From: Colias croceus | Taxonomy: Eukaryota > Arthropoda > Insecta > Lepidoptera > Pieridae | Assembly (NCBI RefSeq): GCF_905220415.1 | Contig: NC_059542.1 | Coordinates: forward strand, 434,001-498,000 | Reading direction: 5' to 3' | DNA: 64,000 nucleotides | Part shown: one piece after another, positions 8,625 to 21,000 of the stretch | How positions within the stretch are numbered: the first letter of the stretch is position 1 | Layout of the letters: each line of letters starts with the position of its first letter | Made by a program: the position numbers and the translations under genes | The notes under the pieces: model-generated | Seen by the model: the letters and a program-made list of their open reading frames with translations, nothing else | Told to the model about the DNA's origin: nothing | The model's database searches: none

Positions 8625-11600
8625 TTAGATATTATTATTTATTCTTGTTATTCATATTTCATTTTAAAGTTGGCAAAATACACCTACCACATTCAACTTT
8701 GTACAACTAGAGCTATTTTTTAATATGCATAGTTTTATATTATGTATAACCTAAAAGTTATAAAGTATAAAAATTCTGATTCAGTATAGTTTTATAGTCA
8801 TAACTGGAAAGTATTACTTCATCTTCGTAGCAATAAAGATCTTCACTCCATGTGTTAGGAACATTGAAAATTTTATTCTATTATAGCCGTCGACTTTGCA
8901 TTTTCATCTAGACTGTAGACATTAATACCTCGACGATTTTGTAACTCAAATCATTTCAAAATAAGTAAGTAACTTTGTACATAAGAAGAAGTCAATTTCT
9001 TTCAACTTTAAATGACAATTCATTATTTTAAAAGCGGTTTTCAATTTCAATGTGACAAGACGCCATTCATTTGGTAGTACGTTTCGAATTAAAAAGTAAA
9101 GTGAATAAGATTCTTAAAGATATCACTGAAACAAGTACTGAAAATTAAACAGAACATGAATACCATCGCGAATAATACGCAGTTAATAACACAAACGAGC
9201 TGGTTTAAGAAGGAGACAAAGATTAACACGAAAAAGACAAGAAAAAAACACTAATTACCGCAGCCATATGAAATGTTACATCAATTAAATAGAGTAGCTT
9301 AGCGAGACGGCCAAGATATAAATGACGGCGCTTAGTGACTCAATATTCGAGGTCCAGGTGATGTTAATAGCTGTATAATGGACGATCAAGCCATTAATAC
9401 TGCGAACTCTGATGCCATAACTCATCTACTTCCGTAATAATTCTCGCCTTTGAACTGCTAAGCGAGCTTTAGCCTACTAGAGATCGGTAATGTGCTGTAT
9501 AATATTATGTTATGTAAATATTGAGTACGTATCTATTGACGTGGTTAAAACGTGGTAAGGGACTCTGATTGAGCGGAAGGTGTAAGTTTAATCTTCTAGA
9601 GCATATTTTGTGATTTATATTGTGCTTGTACTGGCTGCAAGTTAGTAATATATTTTATTAACCTGCAGCCAGTACAAAGCAACTAAAGAGACTTGCTGAA
9701 TCTGCGACTTTGTTCAAGATTTACAAACATCGAATACCTACATTTGTCATTATCTGCTCGCTATAATTCTACCCAGGTAGCGCTTTAAGATTTAAATTGT
9801 TTTAATAAATATTTTTCTTATCTGAGCAGAGCATATACGAACTATAAATCATAAAATCCGTTCATCATCGAGAAAAACTTTAACAGGTGATGCACGTAAA
9901 CTATTAACCACGCGCATCTCTATACATTGTACATACTTTGCCTCAACTTTTGCTACAAGCAGTTACCAGGAGCCATCAGGTATCAAAAACAAGTGAAGCT
10001 AGACGCCTTGTTTACGGAGCGGCTCCTCACCGCAGACGTGCCGCACTGCGCACTATCAATACACTGCATATTTTATGAGTTCTCAACTCTATCTACTTAG
10101 AATGCTGGAGATGGCTCGATATTTAAAGCACCGTTTTGTATGCCAATACTTTGTGCTATAAGAACGGGTGAAATTGCGACAGACAGACGTGTACGTACAT
10201 GCCCTTAAATCTCTAACTCAATAGGCCAGTTCATTTGCTGATCGTCTTTTAGCACATTTTTGAAGTAAAACCAGCAATACTGTCACGCATCTTTGAACGA
10301 CGATTACACACGCTCTTTTTTCGTATGCTTTCGTACTTTCATATATTATTGGGCATTTTAACTGACAGATAAACTTAACAGAATATACCCTGAAGTTATG
10401 AAATCGTTTCGATAACGCGTAAAAATACATAAAGGCTTGTAGCGGTGTACAGTGTACGTTGCTCCGAGTAGCCGATACCTAATTTTGATTTAACACAGGT
10501 TTTTAGTTCCAGGCCTTTCCATACCACTACTTTGTAAGGTCGTCTACATTATGTTATGATTTTACTGGGATAAATAAATAATGCATTCAGCTTTGGTGAA
10601 AGGCCGAATATCAACATTATTAATTCGGAATTTAAAGGGATTAAAATCATGATTTGTTTTGACTGCCTTTACAATATTCAATACATGAAATGAATTAAAC
10701 TTTGCTTGTAATGTCAAAATAACATCAATATCAGTTGGAAAGCACGTGAATTATAAATTCGGAATAGTTAACAGTTTAATGCTTTGATAAGAGCGTAAGC
10801 AGAAGTTTCTTCTGATAAATCAGTTTCTAGAAATCGTCTGCTACTCACTCTCAATAGACGTCAAAAAAGGAGTAGGTTTTCAAGTCGATTGTCCTTTTTT
10901 TAGATTTGGGTGAAGCAATTTTGATGATATTTTTAAGCTAGCGCCTAGAGTTTATCTCATTTAAAATTGAAGGTTAGTTTTTAGTTTTAATATACTTTTT
11001 ATATCAACATCATATTATTGTGTCAAAATATTTGGATGAATAGATATATAGAAATACAATGTTATTATATTACTTAATGTGTTTGCTTTTTCGCGAGTAT
11101 TCATCAAATCAAAAGCGTTTTATTTGCACGGGTTTAATATGAGTCTGCATTTATTTTCATCAGAATAAAATATAAACATGAAGAATATTATTAAGAATAA
11201 TGTTTTACATACTTACCTACATTCTTTGCTTGTATTTAAAAGCTCATATTCTGAAACACTTTCAATATCCCAACTTATTTGTTTGTCTGTCTCTTCAAAC
11301 TAATCGTCGTCAAAACAAATGAGTCGATTTGGATGAAATTTGGTATAAAGTTTGCCTGAGAAAGGACATAGGAAAGTTCAAGGGAATTATGCGAGATTTC
11401 CTTTGACTACAGGACGGGGGAAAAGCTGGTATTACAATAAGCATTAAATGAATGTATGACAAAATAACAGACACGTAACCGTGTGGGTGTAGATTCAATT
11501 TCCCTTCGTGTTAGAAGCAAATTTACTAACGGCTTACTTGATTTCCAATAAGGTAGTGTTGGTGCCGCGTTGTAGGGAGAATTTAGTGTCTAATATATCA

Positions 11601-11883
11601 CCTAGCTTCAGTTTGTTGTGTGATGTATTACATTACGATACGTTGGTCTTTATCCACTTGCTTATTGATGTAATAGTAATAAAATAGTTTACTTTTCGCT
11701 CTTCTTTTTAAAGCTCTGTTTGGTCAGTCGAACAAAAAACAATAATTTTACCAACTCAAATTTATTGGCTGAGTCTCTATTCTCTATACATTATTTCCGA
11801 ATCAGGTCTTGATTTTTTTTGTTTTTGTTTTTTTTAACCTGTATCTATTAAAAAACAAACAGCTAATTTTCCTTTCTCTCCAG
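8625..11883. other. Non-coding stretch upstream of the first visible DIP exon
   Basis: I searched for a splice-bounded exon encoding the start of Ig1 and found none. One hairpin is present at 9629-9677 (GTACTGGCTGCA... and its complement). Probably DIP intron. Confidence 0.45.
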
Positions 11884-12091
11884 GTAGCATGGATCCACAT
11901 AGACCGTCAGATGATCCTCACGATCCATCGCCATGTGATCACGCGGCTGGCGCGCTTCAGTGTGTCGCACGACAACGCGATGACTTGGCTGCTGCACGTC
12001 AGCCAAGTGCAGCAGGAGGACCGCGGGTACTACATGTGCCAGGTCAACACCAACCCGATGATTAGCCAAGTGGGATACCTGCAGGTTGTCG
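11884..12091 (+). CDS. DIP-delta: DIP exon: Ig1 from C strand to end
   Basis: Preceded by a pyrimidine tract and CAG; enters in phase 0 (VAWIHIDRQ) and leaves after one base of the Val codon at GTGAGC. It contains EEDRG-like QQEDRGYYMC, the core of the Ig F strand. The exon is GC-rich against AT-rich introns. Confidence 0.92.
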
Positions 12092-15000
12092 GTGAGCAAT
12101 TGTTGGTGGTAATCTTTTGCTTTTTAGCCAAGTGGATTTGGGTTTTAGCCATTGTGTTTGAGCTTCTGCAAAAATAATTTAGCACATTTCAGTTGATTCA
12201 TTTTAACAAATGCAAAGGCCAAAGGCTCAATTCTAGTGTAAAAATAGGGTGGTATTTTTTTTTTTTTTTTAATTGCTAAACATTAGATTTCCAGTCATTC
12301 TACCATATTTAATGAAAATGCTCATTTAGCAAATTACAAAAACATCTGCTGCATTTAAACAAAAAAAAAACTTTAATCAAATAAAATTTCACTAGTTTTT
12401 CGCTCAAAATCGGACAAAGGCAGCCATTGCAAACCAGTAAGCAATAACTTAAATATTTCAGCCGCCAAGTATTTTAAGTCACGTACCAATGTAACTTTTA
12501 CGGCAAAAATCGTAGGCGCAAACCACAATTCCGGATCCCACTTAGTGTGTGGGGTCGGTTTAGTGAGTTTAGTGGAAGTTAAAGTGGAAATAAACAGTGT
12601 TTTTTACGAAACCACCGCGCATTGCAGCTTTATGCCTTTTTCATTGCTCGCAGTCGAACTGAAGACGGAGGTGTTTTTAACTTCACCGGTTGGATTTTAT
12701 TGCTCTGATAAATTCCGTTGTAAACTTTAGTGTGGGTTCTTTTTGTGGGAAAGAAGTGAATTTTTAACGTTAAACCGGTTGAAGTTTGGTTATGTTTGTG
12801 CGCTAAAACAGTCGTAGACCGCTCACAATCTTGTCAAATGTAGGAAATATTGGCAGTAATTGACGTGATGCAGGGCAGTGTCTTGGTAGTCCATTAGTTC
12901 CGTAGTCTATTTATATGACTGATAAAGTATGTGTGATAAGGGCTAAAATCTGTTCAATTTATTGAATACAAATGTAATTCATATATATTATGTAAGTAAA
13001 ATGAATGAATAGACCTAAGTACTGAAACAGTGGAAACATTTGAACTAAAATTGTTATATCTGTCGTTTTATATCCTTTAATAGTAATTAACCCATTGAGC
13101 CCCAAGCGGCCCGATCGGTCCCAGACACAATAGATTTTCTATTGTGTCTGTGGTTCCGGGGCCTGAGTTATGAATATCCTTGCATCGACGTTTTTTGGTT
13201 ATTAACATTGTATATCATATTCAGATAACAAAATATTAATAAACAATATTGTAGAAGTGTTGTCTTTAGAAGATAAAACATTCTTTAATATAAATATAGA
13301 TAATTCTTCAGTAGTACATTGTTCTTAGATAAATTCTCGTTATAAATATTCATAGTGTATCAATAGCAACTTAATTCGATTAAAAAACGCATCATGCATT
13401 TATGAATTGAGAAGTTAACACGTTAGAAAATTCCCGACACAAATTCATGCATAATTTTGTTAGCTAGCAACTAGCTCCAGCTCGCTAACAGCAAACTTGC
13501 ACAATTGTTCAACCTTTGAGCTCGTCCCGGCGGAGTCGACTCCAAGAGTTAAAGAGACGAAAAACCCACCTCAAGGGAAATGTAGGAACTTTGAAATTTT
13601 AAATGCACATTTTCGTAACGTAACGTAGGAAGGTAGAGCGTTTTGTTTTTGTTACGCGTTAGGAAATGTTACTTTATTTGAAACGGTGTGCTAGATTTGG
13701 TGTGTTTGCTAATTTTGTAAGCTTTGCTTAATACGATGAGGTTGTTTGATAGTGTTGTGAACATTCTTTTTCCATATATTAAAAATGGGAAAAACAAAAT
13801 ATTTATTATTGCGATACCTTTAATTAATAAAAAAGTAGGGTGATACAGTGGCAACATACATTTACAAGGTCTATATGGGATTTTTTAAATAAGTAATTGT
13901 AATAATAAGGTGACGAGGATTTAATCAAGTTGGTTATATAATCTACAAGGTTCTTCACGCATTTTTGCACACTAAAATCTCTTTATATTACTCATATAAC
14001 TGGTTTATATAATATAGAAATAAAATCGAAAATACAACAATAAAATTTGCACGTGGTAAATATCACACGCGCCAGCTAGTTCAAAATTTAGGCAAATACA
14101 AACGATCAATTATTGTTCAAGCGTTGAGCCTCAATTTCAACTTGAAAGAGTTAAAAAGACCAAAAACTGTACGCAGGGGAAAAGTTGGAAGTTTTAAATT
14201 TTAAATTCATGTTCGCGGAGCAAATATTTTGCACACGTTGCTTTTTCCAAATTATAACTTCGTACGTTGCACGCTTAGGAATAAAACGGGATAAAACGTA
14301 TCATTTACACCAATTATTCTGTGAAATCGTTTTATATTATGAAACTAAGTTTTTAAATCAAAATAACAGTAGACATTTAAAAATAAAGTTATTACTCCAC
14401 TGGCTAAATTAACAGGAGTGTAATAATTCAATAGCCCAGAAGTAGGTAGGTACTAATATAAAGAATTAATGATACATAATAATTAATAATATCGATACCC
14501 CGATCCTGTTCGAATTCTGTCTGTTTATTAATAGATTGTATTCCAACTGTTCATAATATGGGTTAAATAAAAACAGATTGACTTAATTTCAAACAAACAT
14601 TTATTACATTTTTTTCCTGTAGATCAATGAGATTTATCTTTAATCTTGTTCATTCTCACATTCAAAAACAAATCGGCGAAGAGTACGTCACACATGATCA
14701 TAACACATAGCTCAAGATACATTGCTTCTCCCCACAGTACCACCGAACATACTAGACGAAGAGAGCACGCAATCAGCGGTCGCGGTACGAGAGAACCAGA
14801 ACATCAGCTTGGTGTGCAAAGCCGACGGGTTCCCCACTCCAAAGATCATGTGGCGGAGAGAAGATGGACAGCCGATATCTGTTGATAGGAGAAAGAAAGG
14901 TAAGAATAATGTAAGAAAATACATCGTACCATGATGTCTTATACATAGAAGTATTCTAAGGTGTAAAAATGACATCGCTTTAATGGTCGTCTAGCGCCAT

Positions 15001-18000
15001 CACTTTACTCGAAATGATGCCTCTATAAGACATCATGGTAATCGCCCAGTAAGTGTTTAAACCACAGTATTACCATATTTTAATATTGTAATACTGTGGT
15101 TTAAACTTAGCGTAATGCCTATAACCAAGTATTTCCATCATTTCTAAACATAATAGCATAATATCATAATTTAACAAATGCGATTGTTCGGTATTCAGAT
15201 AAAGACCACGAAACATTTGACCAAATAGAAAGAAAAAGAAATGCTACGACGAGAATACTTACTATTTTATTTATATTTATAAATTCACATTTAAAAGGTG
15301 TGAAAACGATGAAAACATAGCGTAAAAAATATATTATATGAAAGGGTTAAACATTCTTTAATATTTGACCAGTTAATCCATCCATCTGTAGGGCTCTCAT
15401 GCCCTCAACCCTTCAATGAACAATTCAAACACGGCTAACCATGCAGCTGACGTGTAATTAACAAACAAAAAATGGTTTAATTGAAATGATAGAAAGCCCG
15501 AATCTGTCCCCTTGCCTGATTACGGATTTGGGCACAATGAGCTTTAAATTAAGTGATTATGATATTAATAAAAGAAGGAATAGAGTTTAAAATAGCATGC
15601 AGCAAAGTTTATTAATCAAACGAAGTAATATGTAGGTACTCATAACTCCTTCCAATCCATCTACCAAAACAAACTTAAATTAGACTATTTTAATTTCCAA
15701 CTAAAATCATTCGTGACAAATATTACCCTAACAATAAATTTGAATAAACATGTTTCTTGCAGCACTAGATGTTGCAGAACACAACATTTAATATTTAAAT
15801 AAAATTTTCATCCAACTGTTTCTCCAGAATTTCTTACTACGCACAAGGCTTAACGGTAAACACGATAAATAAACGTCATAAAACGCCCAGTGTGTCCCAA
15901 CCCTTTCATGTCGCCACAAATTGTGTGTGATCCTCCATGTCACACACAACGCGGAACGGCCCAGAATGTTTTCATCACGCATTTCCAATTCCGCGCGTTC
16001 ATACTTTGTTCTGTTTAAAAATCTAATAACGGCCGGTTTTAATTAATTTTTTAATGCTTTGTGATATGGATCGCTTTTACAAGCACCTGAATGTTTTGTT
16101 TTGTTTACGGCGTTTGGGTTAATAATGTGCGTGATGTTTTACATGATTGGAGGTTGAATATTCCTGATGGTTCGGATGAATTTGCGGAAGATAATCATAT
16201 ATTCTAAAGATCTACTTGTATATTTTTATAGCTGATAGATACAATCGGAAATATTTTCATAACGCCCCGGTTTCTGTACGTTGTATTAGATTATATTCTT
16301 CTGTAATGTTACCTAATCTATTAGAATGTTTATCGAGATATTTTAAGATCTAAAGATAATTTTAAGATACTGATTAGTCCATCTTTTTTTTAGAACATAA
16401 AAAAGCTTGATTATATTTTCTATAGGCGATTGGCGTAGTTTTATATAACGCTTAATATTTATTCGTTTGATTTTATTTCTGGTCGCTAGCCATTATCATA
16501 ACAAAACCGGACGGAATATGAATAATGTATAACATAAATATTGTCGAAAAATACTTCAGCATGTTGTTTTAGCACCGACTGGAATAATATCGACTAAACA
16601 ATGCTTCTATTTGAAGACTAAGGCCAAATGTTACGACTATGAAGTTATGCATCTAATGAATTTGAATATTTATTAGTATTTTTTCATATTTATCATTACG
16701 TAGTTTAAAACTACGCACTTTTTTAGATTGTGTTGTGGTTTTGTTATAGATAGCTGGGTTTTCGAGGAAGGTTTTTTTAAAGAGTATAATGATTTGTAAA
16801 GTTTTTGTTAAAGCGGGCGTAGACGCCGGCGGAAAGCTAGTAAGATAATAAAGGAGAAAAATATCAAAAGTTTATCTTATTCCATGGCCCTTGTAAACAT
16901 AATATCTATTAAAACGAACAAATAGACAACACTTCATTCATCACACCACACACACACGAATATGCAGAAAATGGAAAAAATACATAATAAATAATTACCA
17001 TTTTCATAATATCGGTAATATGGACAGGTATATTTATCTAAAAACGTTTAGTTCGGCATTATAACGACACTGGTTTCAAGATCTTGGTTTTGGTGGCGAA
17101 ACTCTTGAAGAATCGTGACGAATCCAAATGTACCATGAGCAGATTTTACGTACAAGAAAATAATCTGGCTTTAATATTATATTATTTTATCTTTCCAAGT
17201 CCGTGTTTTTGTCTAATATCCAGAAATAATACACACCTACGAATGGGTTTAAAATGAAGGGAGATAAAGGAATTCAAAGCACGAAATGGATCTAAAAATA
17301 GGAACAATAAAGAGAAAAATATTGGCAACATTGATTAACCCGCCATTGGTGACCTATAATTGGTCTGTGAGACCGGGCAGTTAAAGAAACCCAAATATTT
17401 TTGTCACCGTTTATCGAATTACACTGTGGTTTCGAGTAGCTGCCTAATTTCGCGCCCCCTACCCTACCCCTACCCCGCGATAGCGACGCGGGCGCATGTT
17501 ACAGAGTTTTGGCCCCAACCCGGTGCGTGAGACCGGCGTCACCAACTAAGTAAGTCAAATGGTTATTATGTTTTTCTTTATTTTACTTATTTTCATAAAG
17601 CTATTGTTGTAATTTTATAGTTTAATCATATAATTCTATTATTAGTAAGCGTTTTGCTAGATTTGATCGATAATTAAGATAATTTCGTGCTTTTTGTTCA
17701 AATTGTGAACATTGTTTCAGCATGCCTTACGAAAGTAATCAGCGTCGTCTCGAGGCTCTTTTGCAAGAAGCAGTATCTGATGAGGACAGATTACAAACGT
17801 CATTGGAAAGTGAATCTGGAAGTGACTTCGAATCAGATAATTTTGAACCAGATCGCACGTAGTAGGTACCAACTTGCTCTAGTTGTTTGGCTGTTGAAGA
17901 TGAGTGATTTTAGTATTGTATATATTTTTTTTTGGTCGAAGTATTACCATTTATGTTACTTAATTTTATGTTTTCAATGTCACAAGAATGACTAAGCCTA

Positions 18001-21000
18001 ATTTTATTGTTAAATAATTAAGATTGTTGCTTAATTTTTGAGTTTTAAAAAAACTTTGTTAAAATACTTGAAAATTTTAGTTATTCCAAAGATATTGTCT
18101 TATGCTAATAAAAGAGATTTGATTTATGAAATACCTTTGTTTTATTGACAATAAAAGATGAAACTTTATACCTATCCCAATGAAAAGTAGCATGAACCGC
18201 AAATTACAGAAAAACTCGTAGTCAAAAACCCTGGTGCGTGAGACCGGGGTCACCAACGGTGTAAGTCAAATTCACGTCACCAATGGCGGGTTAATACTGT
18301 AGCAATTCCTCCTCCCGACTATTTCATATTATAACGATGTTTTTAGTTTAAGATTTATTGTTTTCTTTTTCGTTTTTAAGCTTCGGAGTCTAATTATAGA
18401 TAGAATCTTTTTTGTATCGAATAAATAGTACTTAATCTATGTAAAATAGTATCGTGTTCGGATAATTAATTTGTTATTGTTATTAGATTTCGGTTTCACC
18501 CGCCAACAGACGCTTGAAAGATAGATAGTACAATATATTTTATAATAATAATCACATAGCAGCGTAATAAACACTACAATGGGACCTTAGGACCCACAAA
18601 ATGAACCCAGATCGCTAACAAGCTCATACCTATTAGATGGCCTAATTTAATTTTTACATACTGTCTATTGAAAACCTTGAAAGGGTAATACAAATTATAA
18701 TCTAACAACTATTAAACGGTTAAACTAAAATATTAAACGGTTCGACTGGGTGAGTGCCTGGCGATCTGCATTACAGGCTTTGCCTATCGCAGACACCAGT
18801 CCTCTCCAATTTATACTATGTAATACTTTGTAACTGTAGTTGTAAGTTTTTGAGGAAAATTAATAAATATTATTATTATTATTAACTATTAATTTCATTC
18901 ATTAGACTTTAGTGTAAGCTTTAGCTTCCATGATAATTAAGAAAACTTCAAATTTAGTCTTCTGCACTCGTTCTGATCGATTTGCAACTACAATTTTTTT
19001 GTAAATTATTACCTACCTATTAATTATAACCATCACACACGCACATTAACATTTCTAAAACAGGGCTGTAACAGTAAAAAAATAATGAATGTGGTAACCT
19101 TTTTTCCTTACTTTGTACTTATTCTGTTCAAAACGTACTTTTATGCAATCATGTTCTAGAGAAGAAAATTATATAAATCGTTGGCTTGAAACGAATCCAC
19201 ATAATTTATACATATTTAAAAAACTTATTCTTTTACTAGTCCTCTACAGTAAAAAGTGTTTCAGACTGACAGAGGCAATATTCATTTAGTTTTGATCCAC
19301 CTGAACCCAAACAGGAAGAGTTATTTTTTAAACATAGCAAGCGGTAACTATATCAACATAATATAATATTGTTAATTTGCTAACATTCAGTAACAACAAA
19401 ATATATTATCTCTACTGCAATTGTAAGTAAACACTGGTATCATTTCACACCACGAAACGAGTAATTCCCAAACTAAATAAACGCGTGACGCTGTAGGTAA
19501 TTAGCGCTAATTACAAACAATATGGTTCTTGAATTATTGTGTTTAAAACTCTATTTATCACAATTGAGAATTTGAAAACTATATAGAACCTTTGGATTAT
19601 AAAGATGTATACTTTAGTCAAATTAAAATAATTATTTTGAACAAAATTTCGTGTACATCAAAGGTGACAAATAGCGGCCTAAAAATATATTGTAAAGTGC
19701 GGTTTTATGAGCATTAAAGTATTATTTCTGATTACTGTGATTTTTCTATGAAAAGTGTGGTCTTTTTAAATACATTGTTTAATTATAATCAGTCGAAAGT
19801 ATTTTTTTTAAGCTATCGCATAGCTTCTATCGCGGGCCTTAACCGCGGGGACCGAATCGAGAAATTCCGTAACGAAAAACCTCACGCTCCCCACTCCGAC
19901 GGGGTCGGAGGTGTGGCTTGAAGGCATGCTATGCAATAGCTTTACCGCGGCAGTCCCCGAGTGCCACACTTTTTTTTTATTACTTAAAACAGTCCTAAAA
20001 TCGATCAAGTACCGAAATAAAATAATCATGAGGAATAACAATTTGTTTGAATTGAATTCTTATGGCAGTCATATCTCCCAGCTTCTCCCATTGGTATCTA
20101 TAAAATAACTGTGATGTGTATGGGTGTCGCTCCCCCTGCCATATTAAATTTACATTTTTCTGACTTTTTCTACCTGCTTATTTTTCTTACAGGCTTACTT
20201 TATGTAGTAGTTATATTATAATATTATACTTGTATCAATATTACTTACAAAAATCTAATTTTTTGTACCAATTTTTTTATTTTCGTAAAATATTGATAAA
20301 CAAAATTAAGCATAATATTATATGAAAGTATTTGCAATTCTTAATGTTATCAAATTTTAAGTGATTTTTCGTATGCAATTTTTGTGTATTGTGATTGTAA
20401 TGTAATGGGTCCTTGTTACTCCTAAATAAATTATTTATTTATTTATTTAAATGCCTAAGTCGCTTATTATGACGCGAACCAAGCAAACTATTCTACGAAC
20501 TACTGTAGTCAGTTGCCCGTTGACATAAAATAGAAAAATAGCCCACAAGTTGTTCCTGTCCCTTTTGCTCTTATTTATCCTGTTGCTCTAAAATCCTAAC
20601 TATCTGTTCACAGTGACGGTATACGAGGGCGACACGCTGTCACTCCAGAGGATCAGCCGCACGGAGATGGGGGCTTACCTCTGCATCGCAACCAACGCCG
20701 TGCCCCCGTCTGTCTCCAAGAGAATCATTGTTGACGTTGAGTGTGAGTTTAGTTTCTTTTTTGTTTTATAGTTAGCTAGCTAGCTAGTAGGTATATTAAG
20801 TGTACGAATAGTCTATGAGATGCTAATTGGTAATTCATAGAAGCGTTTTGGGGAGTTCATTGTCGAGCATCATCAACATCAACGTCGCGTCGTGATTGGG
20901 ACACGATAAGCTAATAAAAAAAAATAGTTTATTTCGTTTCGAAATTTTACACAATATGGTAAAGGGTAGTAGTAGGGCCCTCAAAATAATACAATGGTTA

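Larger units (their letters stand above)
14900..20613 (+). other. Large DIP intron with nested repeats
   Basis: Contains two hairpin repeats (14927-15106), a piggyBac-like element (17335-18294), a probable retroposon 3' tail near 18725-18885 and a dispersed repeat near 19808-19975. No other exon was recognised. Confidence 0.7.

Noticed and set aside
9950..10080. GC-richer block as possible first DIP exon
   Set aside because: No frame encodes an Ig strand or signal peptide ending at a donor in phase 0.
12545..12730. 61-codon ORF in a DIP intron
   Set aside because: No splice sites in phase with the DIP exons and no recognisable domain.
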